A stretch of DNA of 20,942 bases from Candidatus Albibeggiatoa sp. nov. BB20 (GTDB taxonomy: Bacteria; Pseudomonadota; Gammaproteobacteria; Beggiatoales; Beggiatoaceae): positions 1 to 20,942 of the forward strand of contig JADGDW010000074.1 in assembly GCA_016744725.1 (NCBI GenBank), read 5' to 3'. The translations under genes were made by a program, and so were the position numbers. Below the pieces are notes generated by a model. That model saw nothing but the letters and a program-made list of their open reading frames with translations, had not been told where the DNA came from and searched no databases. This document shows, piece after piece, positions 14,479 through 20,942 of this stretch (position 1 is its first letter; each line of letters opens with the position of its first letter).

Positions 14479-17064
14479 CTATTGGCTGGTATTATTCTCT
14501 ATTTTGGCTATTAAATGTTGAACTTCATCTAATAAATCTTCTTTTTGGTAATAATCTTTCATAAATACAATTTTTGCTTGGTCATTAAGCTGTACACGTT
14601 CTTCAGCAGTTAAATCTTTTGCAGTCAATACAATTACAGGAATATTATGCCAAATACGGTTTTGGCGGATGCGACTTAAAAACTCAAACCCATCCATTTT
14701 AGGCATGAGTAAATCTAATAAAATTAAATTAGGAATTTGCTTTTCTAATAAATCCAATGCTTCATAACCATTACCTGCACATACAACATTGCCGCCTTCT
14801 TTTTGAATTAAGGCCTCTAACATTGATTGAGCTAATTTATCATCATCAACCACAAAAACAGTATATTCTTCTTGATGTTCAACATAATATTTGCTGAGCA
14901 ATTGCTTTAAATGTTTCGAATTAATCGGCTTTACTAAATATTCCGCTGCACCCAGAGAAAATCCAACATTTTGTTGTTCTAACATGGAAATGATAATAAC
15001 AGGGATATTACTTAATTCGTCGTCGACTTTTAGCATTGATAACACGGTCCAGCCATCCATTTCAGGCATCATCACATCTAAAATAATCACATCTGGAGAA
15101 TATTGATACGCAAGCTTTAAGCCCTGTTCGCCTGATGCGGCAGTTAAAACCTGATGGCCTAATTGAGTTAATTGATAGTGTAAATATTCCCGCACGCTGG
15201 CATCATCATCAATCACCAACACCCGATTAGCACCATTGAGAATATTGTGCTGAGTCTCTAATTTTTTTTCTAATTCTTCATAGTGAATAGGGGTTTGCAC
15301 AAAGAAAGTAGTCCCTTTGTCATGCTCACTTTCAAAACTGATATTTCCCCCCATCATTTCAGCAAAACGTTTACTAATAACTAGTCCTAGACCCGTACCA
15401 CCATACTTACGAGTGGTAGATGCATCGGCTTGGCTGAATGCTTTAAACATCTTGGATTTTTGGTCTTCCGTGAGGCCAATACCTGTGTCTGAAACCTCTA
15501 AATGCAGCCAGTCTCCACCTTCACTACTTTGTTTTGTAGCATTGATTGATACAACACCACCATGGGTAAATTTTGAGGCATTACTCAGCAAATTAAATAA
15601 AATTTGGCGTAACTTGGTTAAATCTGCAAACATCTCCCCTAAATTTTCAGGGCAATCAACTTCTAGTGTGTTACTATTTTTTATAATTAATGGCTGAACC
15701 GTAGACACCACATCTTTGACTAATTGCTTAATAGAAAATGTTTCATTGTAGATTTCCATTTTGCCTGCTTCAATTTTGGATATATCCAATACATCATTGA
15801 TTAAATTCAGCAAATGGTCACCCGCCGAATGAATTTTACCTAAATCATCAACAAAATTATCGAGTCCTTCATCTTCAGCATCCTCTTTGAGCATTTCACT
15901 GTAGCCTAAAATTGCATTCAGAGGCGTACGTAATTCATGGCTCATATTAGCTAAAAATTGGCTTTTGGTTTGATTAGCATCTTCGGCAGATTCTTTTGCC
16001 CATTTTAAAGCTTCTTCTGCTTGTTTTTGCTCAGTAATATCGGTGATAAAACCTTCAATTGCTATAATTCTACCTTGCTCATTAAAAATGCCCTGTGCTT
16101 GTTCCCAGACCCAACGCTCTAAACCTGTATGGCTAATAATACGATAGATGTTTTGGAACGGCTCTGGCTTTTGTAAACGTTTATAGAAGGTTTTTTCAAG
16201 TGTTTTGCGATCTTCAGGATGGATTAATTGTCCAAATATTTTTTGGCGGTTTCCAATAAAATATTGTGGCTGATAGCCTGTTAAACCAATACAACCTTGA
16301 CTGACAAACTCGATAACCCAATGTCTATTACTGTAATTACAACGATAGACCATACCAGGTAAATTACCCATTAAAGTCGCAAGGGTACGCTGGCTTTCAA
16401 GGAGTGCTTTTTGGGCTTTTTTGACAGGGCGACCAAAATAATCACTTAAAAAATAAATTAAGACAATTGAGATAATCGACAGCACAATAATAAGGACGGT
16501 TAAATAAACCACACCTTCATCCAATGCAGCTTGTTTTTCCTGCATAGAAATACCAATCCGAATTACACCTTTAACTTTTTTTCGATAGCCTGTTTTATAA
16601 GGTAAAGCAATTTCTTTGACTGTTTGCTGCTCATAATATAAAGTTTGGATAATAGATTGATTTTGCTCGATACTTTTAAGTGCATTAGACATTGCATCAT
16701 CATCAAGCTTTTGCCCGTTATAATCGCTATTACTATGAGCAATCACTTTGTTGGTTTTATTATTCACCACCATCAAATACGTAATATTTGGCTCTTTTTC
16801 TACAATTTCCTCAATTAATAAACGGATATGATGTTTCCCTGAAAAGCTGACGCTGCTCAGGGAATCTTGCATCGTGTGGGCAATAATTTCGGCTAGCTTA
16901 TCTTCTTGCTCAGAAAAAACTTGATGGTAATACTTTGTTCCAACTGCAAAAATGGTAAACATTAATACAAGCACTAATGCCCCAAAAGCCAATGTCATGT
17001 TACGATCAATACTTTTGAGAGGGCGGGTATATTCTTGTAGGAGGTTTTTTTGAGATAAGTGCAT
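14479..17064 (-). CDS. PAS-containing hybrid sensor histidine kinase with two receiver domains
   Basis: A membrane hybrid kinase of 861 residues. TM1 is at about 24-43. A periplasmic sensor of about 140 residues (44-184) has Cache-like features (ITYLMVVNNKTNKVIAHS, KGVIRIGISM). TM2 is at about 186-208. A PAS/PAC domain (about 225-347, ending GFITDITEQKQAEEAL) follows. HisKA has phospho-His376 in SHELRTPLNAILGYSEML. HATPase has Asn491/Asn495 in NLLSNASKF, DTGIG (526-530) and GGTGLGL (555-561). Receiver 1 has Asp619/620, Asp663 in LDVMMPEMDG and Lys712; receiver 2 has Asp740-742, Asp784 in LDLLMPKMDG and Lys836. There is no Hpt or output domain. The ATG 17064 has only a weak ribosome site. It is not next to a response regulator gene; the signal is unknown. 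Confidence 0.9.
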   Translation of the reverse strand: MHLSQKNLLQEYTRPLKSIDRNMTLAFGALVLVLMFTIFAVGTKYYHQVFSEQEDKLAEIIAHTMQDSLSSVSFSGKHHIRLLIEEIVEKEPNITYLMVVNNKTNKVIAHSNSDYNGQKLDDDAMSNALKSIEQNQSIIQTLYYEQQTVKEIALPYKTGYRKKVKGVIRIGISMQEKQAALDEGVVYLTVLIIVLSIISIVLIYFLSDYFGRPVKKAQKALLESQRTLATLMGNLPGMVYRCNYSNRHWVIEFVSQGCIGLTGYQPQYFIGNRQKIFGQLIHPEDRKTLEKTFYKRLQKPEPFQNIYRIISHTGLERWVWEQAQGIFNEQGRIIAIEGFITDITEQKQAEEALKWAKESAEDANQTKSQFLANMSHELRTPLNAILGYSEMLKEDAEDEGLDNFVDDLGKIHSAGDHLLNLINDVLDISKIEAGKMEIYNETFSIKQLVKDVVSTVQPLIIKNSNTLEVDCPENLGEMFADLTKLRQILFNLLSNASKFTHGGVVSINATKQSSEGGDWLHLEVSDTGIGLTEDQKSKMFKAFSQADASTTRKYGGTGLGLVISKRFAEMMGGNISFESEHDKGTTFFVQTPIHYEELEKKLETQHNILNGANRVLVIDDDASVREYLHYQLTQLGHQVLTAASGEQGLKLAYQYSPDVIILDVMMPEMDGWTVLSMLKVDDELSNIPVIIISMLEQQNVGFSLGAAEYLVKPINSKHLKQLLSKYYVEHQEEYTVFVVDDDKLAQSMLEALIQKEGGNVVCAGNGYEALDLLEKQIPNLILLDLLMPKMDGFEFLSRIRQNRIWHNIPVIVLTAKDLTAEERVQLNDQAKIVFMKDYYQKEDLLDEVQHLIAKIENNTSQ

Positions 17065-17096
17065 AATATTTTCTTATAGATTTATCTGCATAATTC

Positions 17097-17140
17097 ATTT
17101 TAGCACTTTTCAATACTTTGTAATGCAACAAAAAGTATTG
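17097..17140 (-). promoter_or_regulatory. Possible kinase promoter with CAATACTTT inverted repeat
   Basis: An extended -10 (TGCTAAAAT on the minus strand, 17097-17105) lies about 33 bases upstream of the kinase ATG. Immediately behind it, CAATACTTT (17111-17119) and its complement AAAGTATTG (17132-17140) form a 9-base inverted repeat with a 12-base spacer, covering the -35 area. A third copy, CAATACTTTG, lies at 17182-17191. This arrangement fits a regulator binding site. Confidence 0.35.
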
Positions 17141-17373
17141 TCTTTCGCAATACAATTGTTAGATGTCATTATGGATTAAATCAATACTTTGAATTACTAA
17201 CTGTAGGTGAGGAGGCCAAAAGCAATATAAATATAGAAAACAGAATCAACAAAGTTTTAAACCCTCACATTTCCATATTCTAAATTATTAAGGAATGTTT
17301 TCAATCATAATATTTATTATGCTGAATTATGAAATAGAATAAACCATTCTGAAGTAAGATATTATTTTTGTCA

Positions 17374-17436
17374 AAATATTCAAAATATTCAAAATATTCA
17401 AAATATTCAAAATATTCAAAATATTCAAAATATTCA
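17374..17436. repeat. Seven perfect tandem copies of AAAATATTC
   Basis: The 9-base unit AAAATATTC is repeated seven times without a mismatch, then breaks down at AATATC. Each unit contains the palindrome AATATT. The array lies in the spacer 95 bases past the VioD-like stop and about 310 bases before the kinase start. There is no ribosome site or frame reason to read it as coding. The perfection suggests recent slippage expansion. Confidence 0.97.
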
Positions 17437-17530
17437 ATATCGAGAATGAATCTATTTTGGTTTTAAAAGCTTGTTTTTCATATTAAGAACATTTTCAAAT
17501 ATTGCAGACTAAAAAGAGTTATAGCACTGG

Positions 17531-18634
17531 TTATTTTTGTATAAAATGCGAAAGTCGTTCCAAGCCTGCTTGTAATTTATCGGTGGCTGCACCGAAACCT
17601 AAACGCACATGTTGTTGATGACCAAAGCAAGTACCGGGAGCGAGCAATATATTTTCCTGAGCCATCAGAGTACGACAAAATTTTTCAATATCAGTGACTT
17701 GAATAAAGCGTGGAAAACTACTTACGCCGCCTTTTGGAGGAATCCATTGAACATGATTTTGATGAGCATCCATCCAAGCATTCAAGATTGAAAAATTAGT
17801 TTCTGCCTGTTGTTGACGTAAATTGACCAATACTTCAGCATTTTGCATCACATGAGTTGCAATGCCATCAATTAGTGGAGAAAGGCAAATCGTAATATAA
17901 TCTCGCCAATGTACACATTTAGATAAAACATCATCTGGTGCAAATGCCCAGCCAACCCGTATTCCCGGTAAACCATAGGCTTTGGATAATGTGCCAAGAG
18001 AAATGGTTTTTTCATATAATTGGTGAAAGTCCTGTAATGGCTCAGCGTAATTAATGTCGATAAAGACCGCATCCCAAACTAAATAAGCATCTGTTTTTGA
18101 AACCAGCTCAACCAAGTCTTTTTGCTGTTGATGGCTTAGCGATGCACCTGTTGGATTATGTGGGAAATTAATCACCACCATACGGGTTTTGTCAGTCAAT
18201 AAATCAGCTAAAGCATTTAAGTCTGGCTCAAATTTATCTTCAAAACGCAAATGCCAATCTTTGACTTTACAACCAATAGAAGCCGCAATTTGGCGTAACG
18301 CAGGATAACAAGGCTCAACAACGACAATTTCATCTCCTGCTTTAAGCAATGCATTCATTAATAAAAAAATTACTTCACTTGAACCATTGCCCACCATGAC
18401 ATTTTGTGCCGAACCATTATAATAATCCGCAATCGCATGGCGTAATGGCTCACTGCCTAAAGCAGGGCTATCATGAAAAACCAAATCATCAAATGCACTT
18501 AAATCCAGTCCAATTAACTGCTTAAGCTCAGCAACCGAAAAATCTTCAACACCGCTGCTGCTGAGATCGTATTGTGCATCAAAATAATATTCACGTAACC
18601 AGTATTCTAAAAGTGCCGGTGCAATCGTTGGCAT
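17531..18634 (-). CDS. PLP-dependent class I aminotransferase-fold enzyme of the capreomycidine synthase (VioD)/GntC family
   Basis: A fold-type I PLP enzyme of 367 residues. Conserved PLP residues are Asn160 in FPHNPTG, Asp188 in VWDAVF, Lys218 in SLGTLSKAYGLPGIRVGW, and Arg344 in HVRLGFG for the substrate carboxylate. Compared from memory, it matches VioD (capreomycidine synthase) along its whole length: YFDAQYDLSSSGV near residues 17-29, RDYITICLSPLID (244-256) and PKGGVSSFPRF (300-310). VioD cyclises 3-hydroxyarginine to capreomycidine; GntC, a relative, cyclises 4-hydroxyarginine to enduracididine. A role in making a cyclic guanidine amino acid is therefore likely, though an ordinary transaminase is possible. 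Its AGGA ribosome site overlaps the TAG of the decarboxylase gene 8 bases upstream, so the two are coupled. No NRPS is nearby. Confidence 0.85.
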   Translation of the reverse strand: MPTIAPALLEYWLREYYFDAQYDLSSSGVEDFSVAELKQLIGLDLSAFDDLVFHDSPALGSEPLRHAIADYYNGSAQNVMVGNGSSEVIFLLMNALLKAGDEIVVVEPCYPALRQIAASIGCKVKDWHLRFEDKFEPDLNALADLLTDKTRMVVINFPHNPTGASLSHQQQKDLVELVSKTDAYLVWDAVFIDINYAEPLQDFHQLYEKTISLGTLSKAYGLPGIRVGWAFAPDDVLSKCVHWRDYITICLSPLIDGIATHVMQNAEVLVNLRQQQAETNFSILNAWMDAHQNHVQWIPPKGGVSSFPRFIQVTDIEKFCRTLMAQENILLAPGTCFGHQQHVRLGFGAATDKLQAGLERLSHFIQK

Positions 18635-18642
18635 AATGATTC

Positions 18643-19770
18643 CTATAAGTAAGTAGTTGCTTGACGAACATCATCAAGAAATTCTTTAATTTTTTCTTCA
18701 TCAAAATGTTGCATCACGACAATATGAGCACGACCATCTTTAAGCGCTAATTGCCATTTTTGACATAGTGATTTGGCAGGCTGAGGAAAAACAACCGTAT
18801 TAGAAAATGAATTTAACTGGGTTTCAAAACCTAAACTATTTAGAGCTTGTTGTAAATATTGTGCTCGTTGTATGCAGGCTTTTGCCTCAGCAGCTAATGG
18901 ACGGGTTTTAATCGCATACCATAAACACAAAGCTCCTAAACCATTACGTACCCCAAGAATGGTACTATCTTGACAGCCAATATAATCAACTTGTCTGCTC
19001 ACTTTATTACTGATTTCAGGGTGACTGAGTACAACGCCGTGTGGAATAGGTGCGCCAATAAACTTATTACCACTGACCGCTAAACTATGGATAGGGTATT
19101 TTTTAAAACTAAGCTGGGGCGCATTATCAAGAAAGGGCAATAACATTCCACTCAACGCAGCATCACAATGTATATAAAATTGATTAGGGTGATGTTCCAA
19201 TAAGTGGCACACACGCTCAATATCATCAATTGCCCCATCCATTGTTGTACCAATATTAAGGTTAACAATCGCGGGTTTATCTACATTTTGGGCTAATTTC
19301 TGTGCTAATACTTCACAATCCATTTCTCCATTTGCTAATGTAGGAATAATGATAAAAGGTATTTTCATCATATAAGCCGCTTTGGGGATAGAATAATGGC
19401 TTGCTTCCGAAAAATATAAAACCCCATCTGGACAATGTTCCCGACCTATAAACATGCCATGAAAATTGCCTTCTGTGCCACCACTGGTCACATAACCCCA
19501 ACAAGGATCAAGTTCATATAATTTGGCAAACCACTCGACGGCCTCTCGCTCAAAATCCTTAGAATGTAGCGACCAATCTGTTTGTACAAAAGGGTCACCG
19601 GCATTAATAATCGAATATTTAAAAAATTTTGTTAATGCACTGTAGTCATAATTCAAATTATCAGGATAACCAGCATAGTGTTGTGCTGCTTGCTGAATCT
19701 GTAGCTCAAAGGCTGCTAAACGTGAATGAACTTCAGACGACAACGTAGAATCAGGGAAATGCTGAGACAT
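18643..19770 (-). CDS. Histidine decarboxylase-like PLP group II decarboxylase
   Basis: A 375-residue PLP decarboxylase closest, from memory, to the bacterial histidine decarboxylases of Morganella type (378 residues). Shared blocks are YPDNLNYDYSALTKFFKYSIINAGDP (35-60), WGYVTSGGTEGN (91-102), stacking His125 in SHYSIPK, NIGTTMDGAIDDI, Asp203 in HCDAALSGMLLPF and the PLP Lys236 region. The residue before the lysine is Asn235 (SGNKFIG), where group II decarboxylases normally have His (SGHK), and PIPHG replaces the usual PIPCG. Annotated naively it makes histamine from histidine. Its place between a hydroxylase-like gene and a VioD-like gene suggests a histidine-like substrate such as enduracididine instead. 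ATG 19770 has no strong ribosome site. No histidine/histamine antiporter is visible. Confidence 0.88.
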   Translation of the reverse strand: MSQHFPDSTLSSEVHSRLAAFELQIQQAAQHYAGYPDNLNYDYSALTKFFKYSIINAGDPFVQTDWSLHSKDFEREAVEWFAKLYELDPCWGYVTSGGTEGNFHGMFIGREHCPDGVLYFSEASHYSIPKAAYMMKIPFIIIPTLANGEMDCEVLAQKLAQNVDKPAIVNLNIGTTMDGAIDDIERVCHLLEHHPNQFYIHCDAALSGMLLPFLDNAPQLSFKKYPIHSLAVSGNKFIGAPIPHGVVLSHPEISNKVSRQVDYIGCQDSTILGVRNGLGALCLWYAIKTRPLAAEAKACIQRAQYLQQALNSLGFETQLNSFSNTVVFPQPAKSLCQKWQLALKDGRAHIVVMQHFDEEKIKEFLDDVRQATTYL

Positions 19771-19830
19771 GTTGATATGGGCTTTATGGTGGGTAAAAAA
19801 TTAAGATAACATGCAAATGATGTAACCAAT

Positions 19831-19871
19831 AATAGAGGCTAATGACTTTAATTGTGTGCTTAACCTCTATT
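19831..19871. other. Intercistronic hairpin between desaturase-like and decarboxylase genes
   Basis: AATAGAGG (19831-19838) pairs perfectly with CCTCTATT (19864-19871). In minus-strand RNA the stem continues through one U-G pair into TAA/TTA, giving about 12 pairs and a 17-base loop. On the plus strand a T-run follows it; on the minus strand, the direction of the operon, there is none. It may thus be a processing or stabilising element inside the operon, or a terminator facing rightward. Confidence 0.55.
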
Positions 19872-19883
19872 TTTAAATATTAA

Positions 19884-20849
19884 TTAGCTAACTGCTTGTT
19901 TACAATGGTTTTGGGCATAAGATAGGATGCTAGGGCTTGTATTATCTGACCAAATAATCCCCCCTGTTTCTTCATTATGTTTAGCATAGCTTTCATCTTG
20001 CATTAAGGCTTTATGTGCTTTGGGCAAATTCCAAAACGGAATAGTTGGGAATAAATGGTGAATTAAATGATAATTTTCATTGTGCATACCCGTGAAAAAC
20101 AGCTCAACTGGATGGCTATGACGGTTACGACTCATATATAAATTAGTATCATTTCCCATCAATGGATAATGTTCACTTAATTCGATAAACCAGCCAATAA
20201 TTTGAAATGAGCTCAAGTAAGGCACTAACCAGAATAAAATAAGATACTCACCAACACCCATATAAATGCTTGCCGCCGTAATAACACCCCATAACAGTAA
20301 CATTGCAAATAATTCAGATTGTCTCTTTTCTTCAAATAATCGGCGTACTAATAATGATTGTAAATAACTCGGGACTTTGGCTAATAATAACGGTGAGAAA
20401 ATATATTTTTTACGGAAATTAGAGATGGTGTTATTTTCATATAATCCCTCACTTAAAGCATATTTATAATCAGGGTCTTTTTCAGGGTCTCCAAAATGAG
20501 CATGATGCTCATGTACATGGGATTTTTTGTAGGAGGTCATGGTTTGGAAAATTAAATAGCCTGATAAATAAGTGCCCATGATGTAATTAAGGGTTGAATT
20601 CTTTGCAATTGCGCCGTGAGCAGATTCATGCAATACCGTAGCTAAAGCCCTTTGACGAGAACCAATCATTAAAACAGCAAGCGGGTAAAAATACCAAGAA
20701 AAATACAGTGTAATAAAAACAGCAATGGCAACCACAAGTATATCTTCAATAAATGCTAGCCAACAGTGCCAATTATCTAAGACTAATAAAGATTTAAGTT
20801 CTTTCTTAATCTTGTCAGAAAACTTGTATCTAGTAATGTCTTTGCGCAT
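19884..20849 (-). CDS. Fatty-acid-desaturase-family membrane di-iron oxygenase
   Basis: A 321-residue integral membrane protein with the three histidine boxes of the FA desaturase superfamily: HESAH (74-78), H111-x3-HH (115-116) in SHVHEHHAHFGD, and H256-x4-H261-x2-HH (264-265), plus extra histidines in SEHYPL and RNRHSH. Hydrophobic helices lie at about 30-62, 84-103, 177-197 and 200-222. The boxes bind a non-heme di-iron centre that desaturates or hydroxylates using O2 and reductant. The family name suggests lipid, but it leads a unit with two amino-acid PLP enzymes, so hydroxylation of an amino acid (for example arginine, as attributed to GntB in guanitoxin synthesis) is a serious alternative. 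ATG 20849 has a GAGAGG ribosome site. The decarboxylase lies 113 bases downstream. Confidence 0.88.
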   Translation of the reverse strand: MRKDITRYKFSDKIKKELKSLLVLDNWHCWLAFIEDILVVAIAVFITLYFSWYFYPLAVLMIGSRQRALATVLHESAHGAIAKNSTLNYIMGTYLSGYLIFQTMTSYKKSHVHEHHAHFGDPEKDPDYKYALSEGLYENNTISNFRKKYIFSPLLLAKVPSYLQSLLVRRLFEEKRQSELFAMLLLWGVITAASIYMGVGEYLILFWLVPYLSSFQIIGWFIELSEHYPLMGNDTNLYMSRNRHSHPVELFFTGMHNENYHLIHHLFPTIPFWNLPKAHKALMQDESYAKHNEETGGIIWSDNTSPSILSYAQNHCKQAVS

Positions 20850-20890
20850 GCTAGATTACCTCTCTTTTTAAAATTAAAATGGTTCACTAC

Positions 20891-20919
20891 ATTAATTTTT
20901 TTCGTAATTCTGGTTTCAA
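20891..20919 (-). promoter_or_regulatory. Weak candidate promoter of the three-gene operon
   Basis: On the minus strand TTGAAA (20914-20919) and ATTAAT (20891-20896) are 17 bases apart, about 42 bases upstream of the desaturase-like ATG. The -10 matches only 4 of 6, and in such AT-rich DNA this can be chance. Only 93 bases of upstream sequence are available. Confidence 0.25.
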
Positions 20920-20942
20920 TAAAAACAAGGGTAAGCCCCTGT

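Larger units (their letters stand above)
17065..17530. other. AT-rich spacer with tandem and dispersed short repeats
   Basis: This 466-base gap between the VioD-like gene and the second hybrid kinase has no supported gene. Its left part carries a possible kinase promoter and CAATACTTT motifs; its middle carries seven copies of a 9-base repeat. No GC-rich terminator was found past the stop at 17531, so transcription of the three-gene operon may run into this region. Confidence 0.6.

Noticed and set aside
15317..15697. Plus-strand reading frame of 126 codons
   Set aside because: Antisense to the catalytic domain of the second hybrid kinase; no independent support.
17374..17436. CRISPR-like array
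   Set aside because: The 9-base units are contiguous with no spacers and far too short; it is a simple tandem repeat.
18643..19770. Glutamate or DOPA decarboxylase
   Set aside because: The length and conserved blocks follow bacterial histidine decarboxylase, which is shorter than GAD (about 460) and DOPA decarboxylase (about 480).

Overview
The window looks like a chromosomal segment of an AT-rich gammaproteobacterium. Supporting signs are a type II secretion system (T2SS), a soluble transhydrogenase of the SthA type, a BktB-type thiolase, a PilE-type pilin, and large hybrid histidine kinases. The gene style resembles Thiotrichales/Beggiatoa-like bacteria, but that placement is only an impression. 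Most genes lie on the minus strand; only metY and pilE lie on the plus strand.

Layout from left to right. Positions 1-95 hold a compact, strongly foldable sequence that resembles the right end of an IS200/IS605-type element (tnpB/omegaRNA side). Next come a BktB-type thiolase (156-1340), an orphan hybrid kinase with a PilJ-like sensor (1514-3847), and a long AT-rich spacer. A T2SS block follows in the transcription order gspF, gspD, a CorC-type membrane protein, a small membrane protein, and gspG (10431 down to 4325). It lacks the ATPase and the other pseudopilins. The secretin carries a lipobox. A 401-base divergent spacer leads to metY (O-acetylhomoserine sulfhydrylase) with a clear terminator, then pilE behind a promoter with a perfect 17-base palindrome. 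SthA and a second orphan hybrid kinase follow on the minus strand.

The right end (17531-20849) is the most interesting part: three minus-strand genes in the order membrane di-iron desaturase/hydroxylase-like protein, histidine-decarboxylase-like PLP enzyme, and a PLP enzyme of the capreomycidine synthase (VioD)/enduracididine cyclase (GntC) family. The last two are translationally coupled. In guanitoxin biosynthesis, as I recall it, a membrane hydroxylase makes 4-hydroxyarginine and a VioD-like enzyme cyclises it to enduracididine, whose side chain is an imidazole-like cyclic guanidine. A histidine-decarboxylase-like enzyme beside that pair suggests a short route from arginine to a cyclic-guanidine analogue of histamine. 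This is an inference, not a demonstrated pathway; no NRPS is present in the window. The operon is followed by a spacer with seven perfect tandem copies of a 9-base unit, and the second hybrid kinase has a repeated CAATACTTT motif in front of it.
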